In this document: positions 1-7,160 of the stretch, one piece after another
Position numbering within the stretch: the stretch's first letter is position 1
How the letters are laid out: each line of letters begins with the position of its first letter
Assembly (NCBI RefSeq): GCF_958445495.1
Contig: NZ_CAUCSQ010000013.1
Location: 43,304-107,303 of the forward strand
Origin: an uncultured Bacteroides sp.
Lineage (GTDB): Bacteria; Bacteroidota; Bacteroidia; Bacteroidales; Bacteroidaceae
DNA: 64,000 nt
Direction: 5' to 3'
Notes under the pieces: model-generated
Database searches by the model: none
The model's input: only the letters and a program-made list of their open reading frames with translations
What the model was told of the DNA's origin: nothing
Translations under genes and position numbers: made by a program

Positions 1-1093
1 TGAAGTAAATCCCCTTGCATATTTCCGCAAGCATCACGATAGCTACCACTCCCAAGCCTTCCCAATATCCTCTCGCTACCAGATAACGTAACAAATCGAG
101 GTAGAACATCACGGCGAGAAAAGCCAGCAACGAGAAAATAAGAAAGTATTTCATAGCTGCCGCATACATCTTGCGGTTGTCTCCTTCGTTGCTCTTTCCG
201 AAGACAAACGGCTCGTAAGCATAGCGGAAAGCCTGTGTAAATAGTGCCATCACCATCGCAATCTTACTGGTGGCAGCATAAATTCCCAGCTGTACGAGCC
301 CTTCCTGGCGGTCTGCGAACAGAAAGGGATAAATCATTTTATCCACCGTCTGGTTCAGAATGCCGACCAGCCCAAGTATCAGTATCGGGAAAGAATACAC
401 GACCATCCGTTTCAGCAACGCCTTATCCAACTTGTAGGCGAAACCTCTCAACTCCGGAATGAAAAAGAACATCTGCACAGCCGAGACAATCAGATTGCTG
501 ACGAAGATGTAACCGACTAGGTAGTCTGGCTCATAGAACCACGAGACAGTTTCCGGGGCACGGACGTTCAGCCATGGGCATACCAACAGAAAGAATACAT
601 TCAGGCCAATACCGCCGACAATGGAAAACAATTTGATAGCCGCAAACTTAATCGGACGTTTCTTATATCGCAAATAGGCGAAAGGAATACACTGGAAAGA
701 GTCTAAGGCTACGACAACCGCCATCATCGCAATGAACTCCGGATGACTGCCATAATCCAGCAGGTCGGCAACGGGCTGTAGGAAAAGCAGGCAGAGCAGG
801 ACGAACACCAACGAGACTCCTCCCACCGAAAGCAGGGAATTGGCATATACCTTCATCGGTTCTTCTCCCGATTTATTCACAAAACGGAAAAATCCGGTCT
901 CCATACCGAACGTCAGCAGCACTAGCATCAAGGCTGTGTACGCATAGACATTCGACACCACTCCATACCCTCCGGTAGAAGCCGGCAGAACTGCCGTATA
1001 CAGCGGGACCAACATATAATTGAGGAACCGGCCGATAATGCTGCTCAATCCGTAAATCGCCGTATCTTTTACTAATGATTTTAATCCAGACAT
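1..1093 (-). CDS. Polysaccharide flippase (Wzx/MATE-like), partial
   Basis: An open minus-strand frame starts with ATG at 1093 (MSGLKSLVKDTAIYG) and runs off the left edge without a stop, so only about the first 364 residues are present. The translation is a chain of hydrophobic helices separated by short basic loops. It has the N-terminal pattern of Wzx-type polysaccharide transporters, with a conserved opening helix followed by YGVVS. Proteins of this family flip lipid-linked oligosaccharides across the inner membrane for capsule, O-antigen or exopolysaccharide assembly. It lies downstream of ruvB on the same strand, with about 150 bases between them. No glycosyltransferases are visible, so the glycan it serves cannot be named. 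Family assignment is fairly sure; the substrate is unknown. Confidence 0.8.
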   Translation of the reverse strand, partial: MSGLKSLVKDTAIYGLSSIIGRFLNYMLVPLYTAVLPASTGGYGVVSNVYAYTALMLVLLTFGMETGFFRFVNKSGEEPMKVYANSLLSVGGVSLVFVLLCLLFLQPVADLLDYGSHPEFIAMMAVVVALDSFQCIPFAYLRYKKRPIKFAAIKLFSIVGGIGLNVFFLLVCPWLNVRAPETVSWFYEPDYLVGYIFVSNLIVSAVQMFFFIPELRGFAYKLDKALLKRMVVYSFPILILGLVGILNQTVDKMIYPFLFADRQEGLVQLGIYAATSKIAMVMALFTQAFRYAYEPFVFGKSNEGDNRKMYAAAMKYFLIFSLLAFLAVMFYLDLLRYLVARGYWEGLGVVAIVMLAEICKGIYF

Positions 1094-1162
1094 GTTTGTT
1101 TCAGTAATTATTATTCGTGCCGGGCCGACGTTTCTTCTGCTGCTGAACCTCCTCCGGAGGAT

Positions 1163-1279
1163 ATGAAAATACGCCATTGCGTCATCATCCTATTCTGTTT
1201 CATCACGTTCTTCACTTGCATTTCACATGGTCGACATAGCCCTTATCAGTCATTGAACAGCGTCTTCTGGCTGTTATAA
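1163..1279 (+). CDS. Possible small membrane/secreted peptide (38 aa)
   Basis: A 38-codon plus-strand frame begins at ATG 1163, seven bases after a perfect GGAGG (inside the palindrome TCCTCCGGAGGA), and stops at TAA 1277-1279. The peptide opens MKIRHCVIILFCFITFF, a good signal peptide or single membrane helix with several cysteines, followed by a short polar tail. Its last 34 bases overlap the 3' end of ruvB in antisense. It may be a real small protein, or the leftover 5' end of a decayed secreted or sensor gene. Nothing but the start context and hydrophobic profile supports it, so confidence is low. Confidence 0.25.
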   Translation: MKIRHCVIILFCFITFFTCISHGRHSPYQSLNSVFWLL

Positions 1280-2277
1280 AGGCTTTTTCCCAGATGCTTA
1301 TAAGCGAGCTCGGTCACTTCACGCCCACGGGGAGTACGCTTCATGAACCCTTCTTTTATCAAGAAAGGCTCGTAAACTTCCTCGATGGTTCCCGCATCTT
1401 CCCCTAAAGCGGTGGCAATGGTGGTGATACCCACCGGTCCTCCTTTGAACTTGTCTATAATCGTGCAAAGTATCTTATTGTCTATCTCATCCAAGCCGTA
1501 CTTGTCAATATTCAACGCTTCCAAGGCGAACCGGGCTATTTCCGTATCAATGGAACCGGAACCTTTCACCTGTGCGAAATCACGCACCCGGCGGAGCAAT
1601 GCATTGGCGATACGGGGCGTTCCACGGCTCCTGGAGGCAATCTCCGAAGCGGCATGTACCGAACAGGGCACATCCAATATGGAAGCGGAACGGCGGATGA
1701 TGCTGCTCAGGATATCGTCATCATAGTACTCCAGATGAAGATTAATGCCGAAACGCGCACGGAGAGGTGCTGTCAACAACCCACTGCGTGTCGTCGCACC
1801 GACCAAGGTGAACGGGTTTAAATCAATCTGGATACTACGCGCCGAAGGTCCTTTATCAATCATGATGTCAATGCGATAATCCTCCATGGCAGAATATAGG
1901 TATTCCTCTACCACGGGTGACAGGCGATGGATTTCATCGATAAAGAGCACATCATTCGGTTCAAGGCTGGTTAACACTCCCGCCAAATCTCCCGGCTTGT
2001 CGAGTACCGGACCTGAAGTCACTTTAAAGCCGACTCCCAATTCATTGGCGATGATATTCGAAAGAGTTGTTTTCCCCAGCCCGGGAGGGCCATGCAGCAG
2101 GACATGATCGAGCGCCTCACCGCGCAAGCGTGCCGCTTTCACAAAGATGCGGAGATTTTCCACTACTTTGTCCTGTCCGCTGAAATCTTCAAAACTCAGC
2201 GGACGAAGAGCATTCTCGAAGTCCCGTTCCTTTGAAGTAAGTTGGTGTTCACGTATGTTAAAATCTTCCTGTTCCAT
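1246..2277 (-). CDS. ruvB: Holliday junction branch-migration helicase RuvB
   Basis: RuvB is the hexameric AAA+ motor that, with RuvA, drives branch migration of Holliday junctions in recombinational repair. The 343-residue product has the normal family length. Walker A is GPPGLGKT at residues 63-70 and Walker B is LFIDEIH at 111-117. A sensor/arginine-finger stretch (VGATTRSGLLTAPLRARFG) and the C-terminal winged-helix domain (GGPVGITTIATALGEDAGTIEEV, then a PRGREVTE tail) follow. A TAnnTTTG-type -7 element sits just upstream on the minus strand. It is followed downstream by the flippase gene, a common arrangement in Bacteroides. Confidence 0.97.
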   Translation of the reverse strand: MEQEDFNIREHQLTSKERDFENALRPLSFEDFSGQDKVVENLRIFVKAARLRGEALDHVLLHGPPGLGKTTLSNIIANELGVGFKVTSGPVLDKPGDLAGVLTSLEPNDVLFIDEIHRLSPVVEEYLYSAMEDYRIDIMIDKGPSARSIQIDLNPFTLVGATTRSGLLTAPLRARFGINLHLEYYDDDILSSIIRRSASILDVPCSVHAASEIASRSRGTPRIANALLRRVRDFAQVKGSGSIDTEIARFALEALNIDKYGLDEIDNKILCTIIDKFKGGPVGITTIATALGEDAGTIEEVYEPFLIKEGFMKRTPRGREVTELAYKHLGKSLYNSQKTLFND

Positions 2278-2298
2278 TTATTTCTTGAAAGTAGGAGA

Positions 2299-2306
2299 CA
2301 AAGATA
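2299..2306 (-). promoter_or_regulatory. Promoter -7 element of ruvB
   Basis: On the minus strand this reads TATCTTTG, an exact match to the Bacteroides primary-sigma -7 consensus TAnnTTTG. It lies 22 bases upstream of the ruvB start codon. No convincing -33 element is visible. Confidence 0.5.
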
Positions 2307-2492
2307 GAGAAATCCATTCATTTTCGATACAGAAATACAAATAAAAACTCCGGATACATTCTAAACGTGAATGTCCGAAGGGCTGACGACATACCGGCAC
2401 AGTCCGTCCGTCGGGCACACAAAGAGACTGTCATACCCGCTGCCGGCATGCAACCTTTCAGCCTGTTATTAGTTTATTTGAAACGTAATAAC

Positions 2493-2500
2493 TACCTTTG
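2493..2500 (+). promoter_or_regulatory. Promoter -7 element of the nucleoside-recognition gene
   Basis: TACCTTTG matches the Bacteroides -7 consensus TAnnTTTG and is placed 35 bases before the ATG at 2536, leaving a short leader. A TTTG lies at 2477-2480, but the spacing is shorter than usual for a -33 element. Confidence 0.5.
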
Positions 2501-2535
2501 CATCTTTATATACACGTACATACACGCTATCGACT

Positions 2536-3768
2536 ATGGTTCTGAATTACATTTGGATAGGATTTTTCATCATTGCTTTCATCATCGCTCTCATAAAAGT
2601 AATTTTTCTGGGAGATACGGAAATATTCACGACTATCATAAACTCCACATTCGACTCTTCGAAAACCGCTTTCGAGATATCTCTCGGATTGACAGGAGTA
2701 CTGGCACTCTGGCTGGGCATCATGAAAATCGGAGAGAACAGCGGACTGATTCACGCTCTGGCACATTTTCTCAGCCCGGTGCTCTGCCGGCTATTTCCGG
2801 ACATTCCCAAAGGGCATCCGGTATTAGGCTCCATCTTCATGAATATGTCCGCCAACATGCTCGGCTTGGACAATGCCGCTACCCCACTGGGACTGAAAGC
2901 CATGAAAGAGTTGCAGGAACTGAACCCGAAAAAAGACACCGCTTCCAACCCGATGATTATGTTTCTGGTGATTAACACTTCCGGTCTCATCATCATTCCG
3001 GTTAGTATCATGGTCTATCGCGCACAGATGGGAGCCGCACAACCCACAGATGTATTTATCCCTATCCTGATAAGTACTTTCATTTCAACGCTCGCCGGGG
3101 TAACGGCAGTCAGCATTACCCAAAGAATTAATCTGCTCAACAAGCCCATCCTTCTCCTGACAGGAGCCGTCTGCCTCTTTTTTTCCGCTCTGATTTATCT
3201 GTTCCTGAATGTCTCACGCGAACAGATGGGCACATATTCCACGCTAGCGGCCAACATTCTTCTATATAGTGTTATTATTCTGTTTATCCTGACGGGTGTC
3301 AGAAAAAAAATCAACGTATATGATTCTTTTGTGGAAGGAGCTAAGGAAGGGTTTACGACAGCTATCCGAATCATCCCCTATCTGGTTGCTTTCCTAGTGG
3401 GAATCGCCGTATTCCGTACTTCGGGAGCAATGGATTTCCTAGTGGGAGGCATCGGTTATATCGTAGGTTTATGTGGAATTGACACGAGTTTTGTAGGGGC
3501 ATTACCTACCGCACTGATGAAATCACTCAGTGGAAGCGGCGCAAATGGGCTGATGATTGACGCAATGAAAGAGATGGGGCCGGATTCGTTCGTAGGGCGT
3601 ATGAGTTGTGTCGTACGCGGAGCTTCGGACACGACATTTTACATCTTGGCCGTTTATTTCGGTAGTGTGGGAATCACCAAGACCCGCAATGCGGTCACCT
3701 GTGGTCTGATTGCCGATTTTTCCGGTATCATCGCCGCAATCTTAATCAGTTATTTATTTTTCTACTAA
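2536..3768 (+). CDS. Nucleoside-recognition (SpmA/SpmB-fusion-like) membrane protein
   Basis: The 410-residue polytopic membrane protein carries two Gate/nucleoside-recognition repeats. The first half resembles spore maturation protein A (IMKIGENSGLIHALAHFLSPVLCRLFP, then NMSANMLGLDNAATPLGLKAMKEL). The second half resembles SpmB (RIIPYLVAFLVGIAVF, then LPTALMKSLSGSGANG and GASDTTFYILAVYFGSVGI). In spore formers these are two separate proteins; non-sporulating Bacteroidetes carry a fused version. The cargo and physiological role are not established. It starts after its own -7 element and is followed by ybeY only 16 bases later, so the two are probably co-transcribed. Confidence 0.85.
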   Translation: MVLNYIWIGFFIIAFIIALIKVIFLGDTEIFTTIINSTFDSSKTAFEISLGLTGVLALWLGIMKIGENSGLIHALAHFLSPVLCRLFPDIPKGHPVLGSIFMNMSANMLGLDNAATPLGLKAMKELQELNPKKDTASNPMIMFLVINTSGLIIIPVSIMVYRAQMGAAQPTDVFIPILISTFISTLAGVTAVSITQRINLLNKPILLLTGAVCLFFSALIYLFLNVSREQMGTYSTLAANILLYSVIILFILTGVRKKINVYDSFVEGAKEGFTTAIRIIPYLVAFLVGIAVFRTSGAMDFLVGGIGYIVGLCGIDTSFVGALPTALMKSLSGSGANGLMIDAMKEMGPDSFVGRMSCVVRGASDTTFYILAVYFGSVGITKTRNAVTCGLIADFSGIIAAILISYLFFY

Positions 3769-3784
3769 ATCATATCATTCAATT

Positions 3785-4207
3785 ATGGCTGTAACTTATC
3801 AAACGGAAGACGTCAGGATGCCTGATATTAAAAAACGAGAGACTACGGAATGGATAAAGGCCGTGGCCGCTTTCTATGGGAAAAGGCTCGGTGAGATAGC
3901 CTATATCTTCTGCTCGGACAAAAAGATACTGGAGGTAAACCGCCAATACCTGCAACACGACTATTACACGGATATCATTACTTTCGACTATTGTGAGGGC
4001 GAGCGCCTCTCAGGCGACCTGTTCATCAGCCTGGATACGGTACGTACCAATGCGGAACAATTCGGTACGTCATACAACGAAGAGCTGCACCGGGTAATCA
4101 TCCACGGAATCCTCCATCTTTGCGGTATCAACGACAAGGGGCCGGGAGAACGGGAGATTATGGAAGCTGCGGAAAACAAGGCGCTGGCTATGCGGGCACA
4201 TCTTTAA
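3785..4207 (+). CDS. ybeY: rRNA maturation endoribonuclease YbeY
   Basis: YbeY is a small metal-dependent RNase involved in 16S rRNA 3'-end maturation and ribosome quality control. The 140-residue length is normal. The core reads HGILHLCGINDKG (residues 107-119), corresponding to the family motif H-x3-H-x5-H. His107 and His111 are present, but the third position (117) is Asp instead of His. I recall similar substitutions in other Bacteroidetes YbeY proteins, so it may be a lineage variant and not loss of function. It follows the nucleoside-recognition gene closely and is probably in the same transcript. Confidence 0.9.
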   Translation: MAVTYQTEDVRMPDIKKRETTEWIKAVAAFYGKRLGEIAYIFCSDKKILEVNRQYLQHDYYTDIITFDYCEGERLSGDLFISLDTVRTNAEQFGTSYNEELHRVIIHGILHLCGINDKGPGEREIMEAAENKALAMRAHL

Positions 4208-4544
4208 AACGTATCAATTCTCCTGCCGGTTAAAACCGAAGGAACTTACCAGGGTCTACAGAATCCGACGTGTTCCCCGGTAGGTTTCCTTGAAGGAAAC
4301 GCCCTGCTTATTTCAGGTTCTTTATCTTACGGGGGAATCTAAACTGAAACGCAATCCCCCGCTCAGGAAACCACTTTTCGAGAACTCTGGGTAACCACCT
4401 GCGGACATATCTTTCTCCCACAGGTAAAAAACAAGAGGGACCTCATCTGCTACAAAAAACAGACGGGGTTATCTCATTTTTTATCTTGAGACAACCCCGT
4501 TACCACTCTGAATGCAGAGCTAATTATCAAAGAGAGAGAATTTA
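4208..4544. other. Gene-free spacer between convergent genes, with inverted repeats
   Basis: No supported gene lies in these 337 bases between ybeY (plus) and the minus-strand metalloprotease gene. Three inverted repeats are visible: GTTTCCTTGAAGGAAAC (4284-4300), CGGGGGA/TCCCCCG (4330-4361), and a strong terminator at 4463-4500. The first two have no T-tract and no recognised function. Confidence 0.6.
4453..4500 (-). terminator. Intrinsic terminator of the ECF/SusCD/metalloprotease locus
   Basis: The arms ACGGGGTT-x-TCTCA and TGAGA-x-AACCCCGT (4463-4500) form a 13-pair stem with one mismatch. Read on the minus strand, the stem is followed by CTGTTTTTTG. It lies 45 bases past the stop codon of the last gene of the locus. 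Confidence 0.85.
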
Positions 4545-7160
4545 TTATTTTATCTCAATCGCTTTATTGATACGGTATATCAAAAGCTCATAGTGTGAAC
4601 GATCGGTTTCCGGAGCAGCCGAAACGGCTTTTTCCAGCAATTCTTTCGTACGCATCAACAAATCAAAGTAGTATGCCGCCACTTTAGTCTGGTTCGTATA
4701 AATAGGCGGTATGGCCGAAAAGCCTGCTACGTCTTCAGGCGACTGCAACAAATGCATATATTGCTCCGCACTCCCGCCTTCACGCAAGGCTTTCAGGCTG
4801 ATTTCCGGCTTTCCGGAAGATACGAACGAAGTTCTAGAGGGCTTAAAACTACCGATGGGCGCAGTGGCTGTCGATGTGGAAATTATACTTTCCAGGAAGG
4901 CGGTCTGCAGCGCTTTTTCCAGATTTTTCAACGGGCGGTGTTTCAAGGTCCCTTCCCAAACGATATTGTAAACATCATCCAGGTATTCGGAAGCCGTGTA
5001 GGCGGTCTCTGGGAAACGTTCCGTACATACCTCGATATAGGGCAGGCGATTGAAAATACCTTTAAAGATGTCCATACGCATCATATCGGCTTTTTTATCC
5101 GCAATGGCGAATTCGGAAGCACGGGCGGCGGCATCTATCCAATCCAGTTCTTTTGCCAGGTCCAGGACTTTGTCCAAAGCAGCTTTTTGCGTCTCACGGT
5201 CTACCATTGAGTAACTGGGAAGCACGTCCTTCTCGCGGATATCGTTCAGATAAATCCCACCGATGTATGAAAGGACAGAATACACCCGGCTGTTCAGCTT
5301 CTCGCAAAGGGCTGAGTAGACCCGCCTGCGCATGGACATGTCTCTGTCTCCTTCGGCAAACCAAGCATAGTAATTCTCGCACCCTTTACGTATGTTGGGA
5401 AGCATGTAATCGAATGATTTCAAATGGTTGTTTCCTAACCCTCCGCGACTGTTACGCGGATCGGAATCAAACCGGGACTGGCTGCGCACATACGCATAAA
5501 AAGGGTCGCCCGCATGTTCCCGTATCCAGCCATCCAGCGTCTTCTTCTCTTCCTGCAAGGAGGATGCATAGACCGGACGGTACAAATATTTGATAACCAA
5601 CTCGTCATACGGACCTGGGTTCGTATTTACCAGGCAAACTCCTTTCCGGACATCTTCCGCACTCGCTACATCATTGATTACGACTCCCCCCATTACCGAA
5701 GAGGCGAGCCCGTACTTCCGTGTAAAGCTCGCGGAACGCAGAGAATCGACCGGATAAGCGACAGAAGCTCCCCAGTTCACGGTCAATCCCAGCCCTGTCC
5801 CCACGGCTTGGGCGATGGCGGCCTGAATCAACTCTCCTTGTACCTCCTGCGGGAAAACGGTTGTCCGGACACGGGGATCGGACGCCACAGTAGACGCGAT
5901 ACGGTCGGCATACTGCACACTAATCATATTGGCGTTCACAAGAATAGAAGCATTCAGGATTTCACCCGTGCGGGCATCCGTATGTATAGTTGTCTGTGCG
6001 GAATTCATCCACGATGCCGAATAACGGATAGTCATACAGTCAAGACTATGGGCATTGAACAATGTGTCATTCTTCGGAAATTCTTTCACACAAATGACAT
6101 CCTTAAAACCTATTTTCTCAAAAGCGTTATTCCAAGATTCCGCACCGGCTTTAATATACGGATGCCATTTGGCAGGCATCAAGCTGTCAATGTAAAAGAC
6201 TAACTGTTTTTTCGGTTTCACCAGCTCACCGCGACGGTAGGCAGACGAATCTGACGGCTCAATCCGCCAGCGTTTCGCATACCGTATTTCTCTGACTTCC
6301 TGTCCGGCTCCTGAAAAATCGCTTTTCAACTGTGTCGCCATTCCAAGCCGAGAATCTGCCAGACGAGGTTTCATCGGTTCTTCCGGCAACAGATAAAGCA
6401 TCTTATTCACCACGGCGGTCAAAGGCACGTTTTCATACATGCTGTAAGTTCCCATCAAGGTGTGGTCGACCGTATAAGCAAGTTCCTCGCGCACAGTCAC
6501 GTAATCTGCCGAAGCGGACACGCCTAGAATGGCAGACTTGTCTGATTGCAGGGAATGCTCGCGCGAGACAAACCCGTAATAGCCATTGGCAGAGTTCGAG
6601 GGGAAAGGTTTGGTAAATGCAGAACCTTCAAGGAACAGTCCTTTCATATTCACCACGACCGCCGAACTATCCGGGGTACACGCCAGCACTTTAAAACTCT
6701 TAAAGATACCCGGATTGTGTGCATTGTCCAATGCTCGGGCAATAGAAGCGTCACCGCCCGTATTGACCGGCTTGCTCAACAACGGCATGCGCGCAACGAC
6801 CGTGGAGTCAATCATCTCGAAACGCAGACGTACGTCCGTACCTCCTAACTGTCCCGGAGCACCTTCTCCCCCGTCACTCGTATTCTCGATGGAAGAAGTG
6901 AACAGCAGTTCGCGCCCCAACATAGTAACCGGAAACTCAACGTATATCTTGTCTTCCACTTTATGGATGGTCATTAAGCCGCGGGCTGTCTGCACTTTTT
7001 TATTCTTGAATAACTTCTGGTAAGGAGTCAGCGTCTCTTTTTTCTCTTCTTTCTTCTTCTTTTTAAAAGGCCAGATTGCATTTCCGTCCTGTGGTAGGCA
7101 ACAGGTAAAAAGAAGTAATAAACAAAGTATCTTACTATATCTATTTCTCATACTTCCCAT
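4545..7160 (-). CDS. DUF5117-type zinc metalloprotease homologue, catalytic site lost
   Basis: This 871-residue exported protein is homologous along its length to its upstream neighbour, a DUF5117/DUF5118 metzincin-like protease. It has an N-terminal signal, a lysine-rich linker (KKKKKEEKKE), a DUF5118-like start (YQKLFKNKKVQTARGL) and a catalytic-domain frame. Aligned with the neighbour, HEVGHTLSLMH becomes QAVGTGLGLTV (451-461). Both zinc histidines of HExxH, the catalytic Glu and the third histidine are all replaced, while flanking blocks (YPVDSL, FTRKYG, and SSVM at the Met-turn) are kept. The frame is intact with no stops, so it looks like a maintained pseudoenzyme and not a decaying pseudogene. 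Its start overlaps the upstream stop by one base (TAATG), implying coupled translation. A second start, MRNRYS, lies three codons in. Confidence 0.85.
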   Translation of the reverse strand: MGSMRNRYSKILCLLLLFTCCLPQDGNAIWPFKKKKKEEKKETLTPYQKLFKNKKVQTARGLMTIHKVEDKIYVEFPVTMLGRELLFTSSIENTSDGGEGAPGQLGGTDVRLRFEMIDSTVVARMPLLSKPVNTGGDASIARALDNAHNPGIFKSFKVLACTPDSSAVVVNMKGLFLEGSAFTKPFPSNSANGYYGFVSREHSLQSDKSAILGVSASADYVTVREELAYTVDHTLMGTYSMYENVPLTAVVNKMLYLLPEEPMKPRLADSRLGMATQLKSDFSGAGQEVREIRYAKRWRIEPSDSSAYRRGELVKPKKQLVFYIDSLMPAKWHPYIKAGAESWNNAFEKIGFKDVICVKEFPKNDTLFNAHSLDCMTIRYSASWMNSAQTTIHTDARTGEILNASILVNANMISVQYADRIASTVASDPRVRTTVFPQEVQGELIQAAIAQAVGTGLGLTVNWGASVAYPVDSLRSASFTRKYGLASSVMGGVVINDVASAEDVRKGVCLVNTNPGPYDELVIKYLYRPVYASSLQEEKKTLDGWIREHAGDPFYAYVRSQSRFDSDPRNSRGGLGNNHLKSFDYMLPNIRKGCENYYAWFAEGDRDMSMRRRVYSALCEKLNSRVYSVLSYIGGIYLNDIREKDVLPSYSMVDRETQKAALDKVLDLAKELDWIDAAARASEFAIADKKADMMRMDIFKGIFNRLPYIEVCTERFPETAYTASEYLDDVYNIVWEGTLKHRPLKNLEKALQTAFLESIISTSTATAPIGSFKPSRTSFVSSGKPEISLKALREGGSAEQYMHLLQSPEDVAGFSAIPPIYTNQTKVAAYYFDLLMRTKELLEKAVSAAPETDRSHYELLIYRINKAIEIK

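Noticed and set aside
2367..2975. Plus-strand 202-codon frame
   Set aside because: It is a shadow of the nucleoside-recognition gene in another frame, with a composition unlike Bacteroides proteins.
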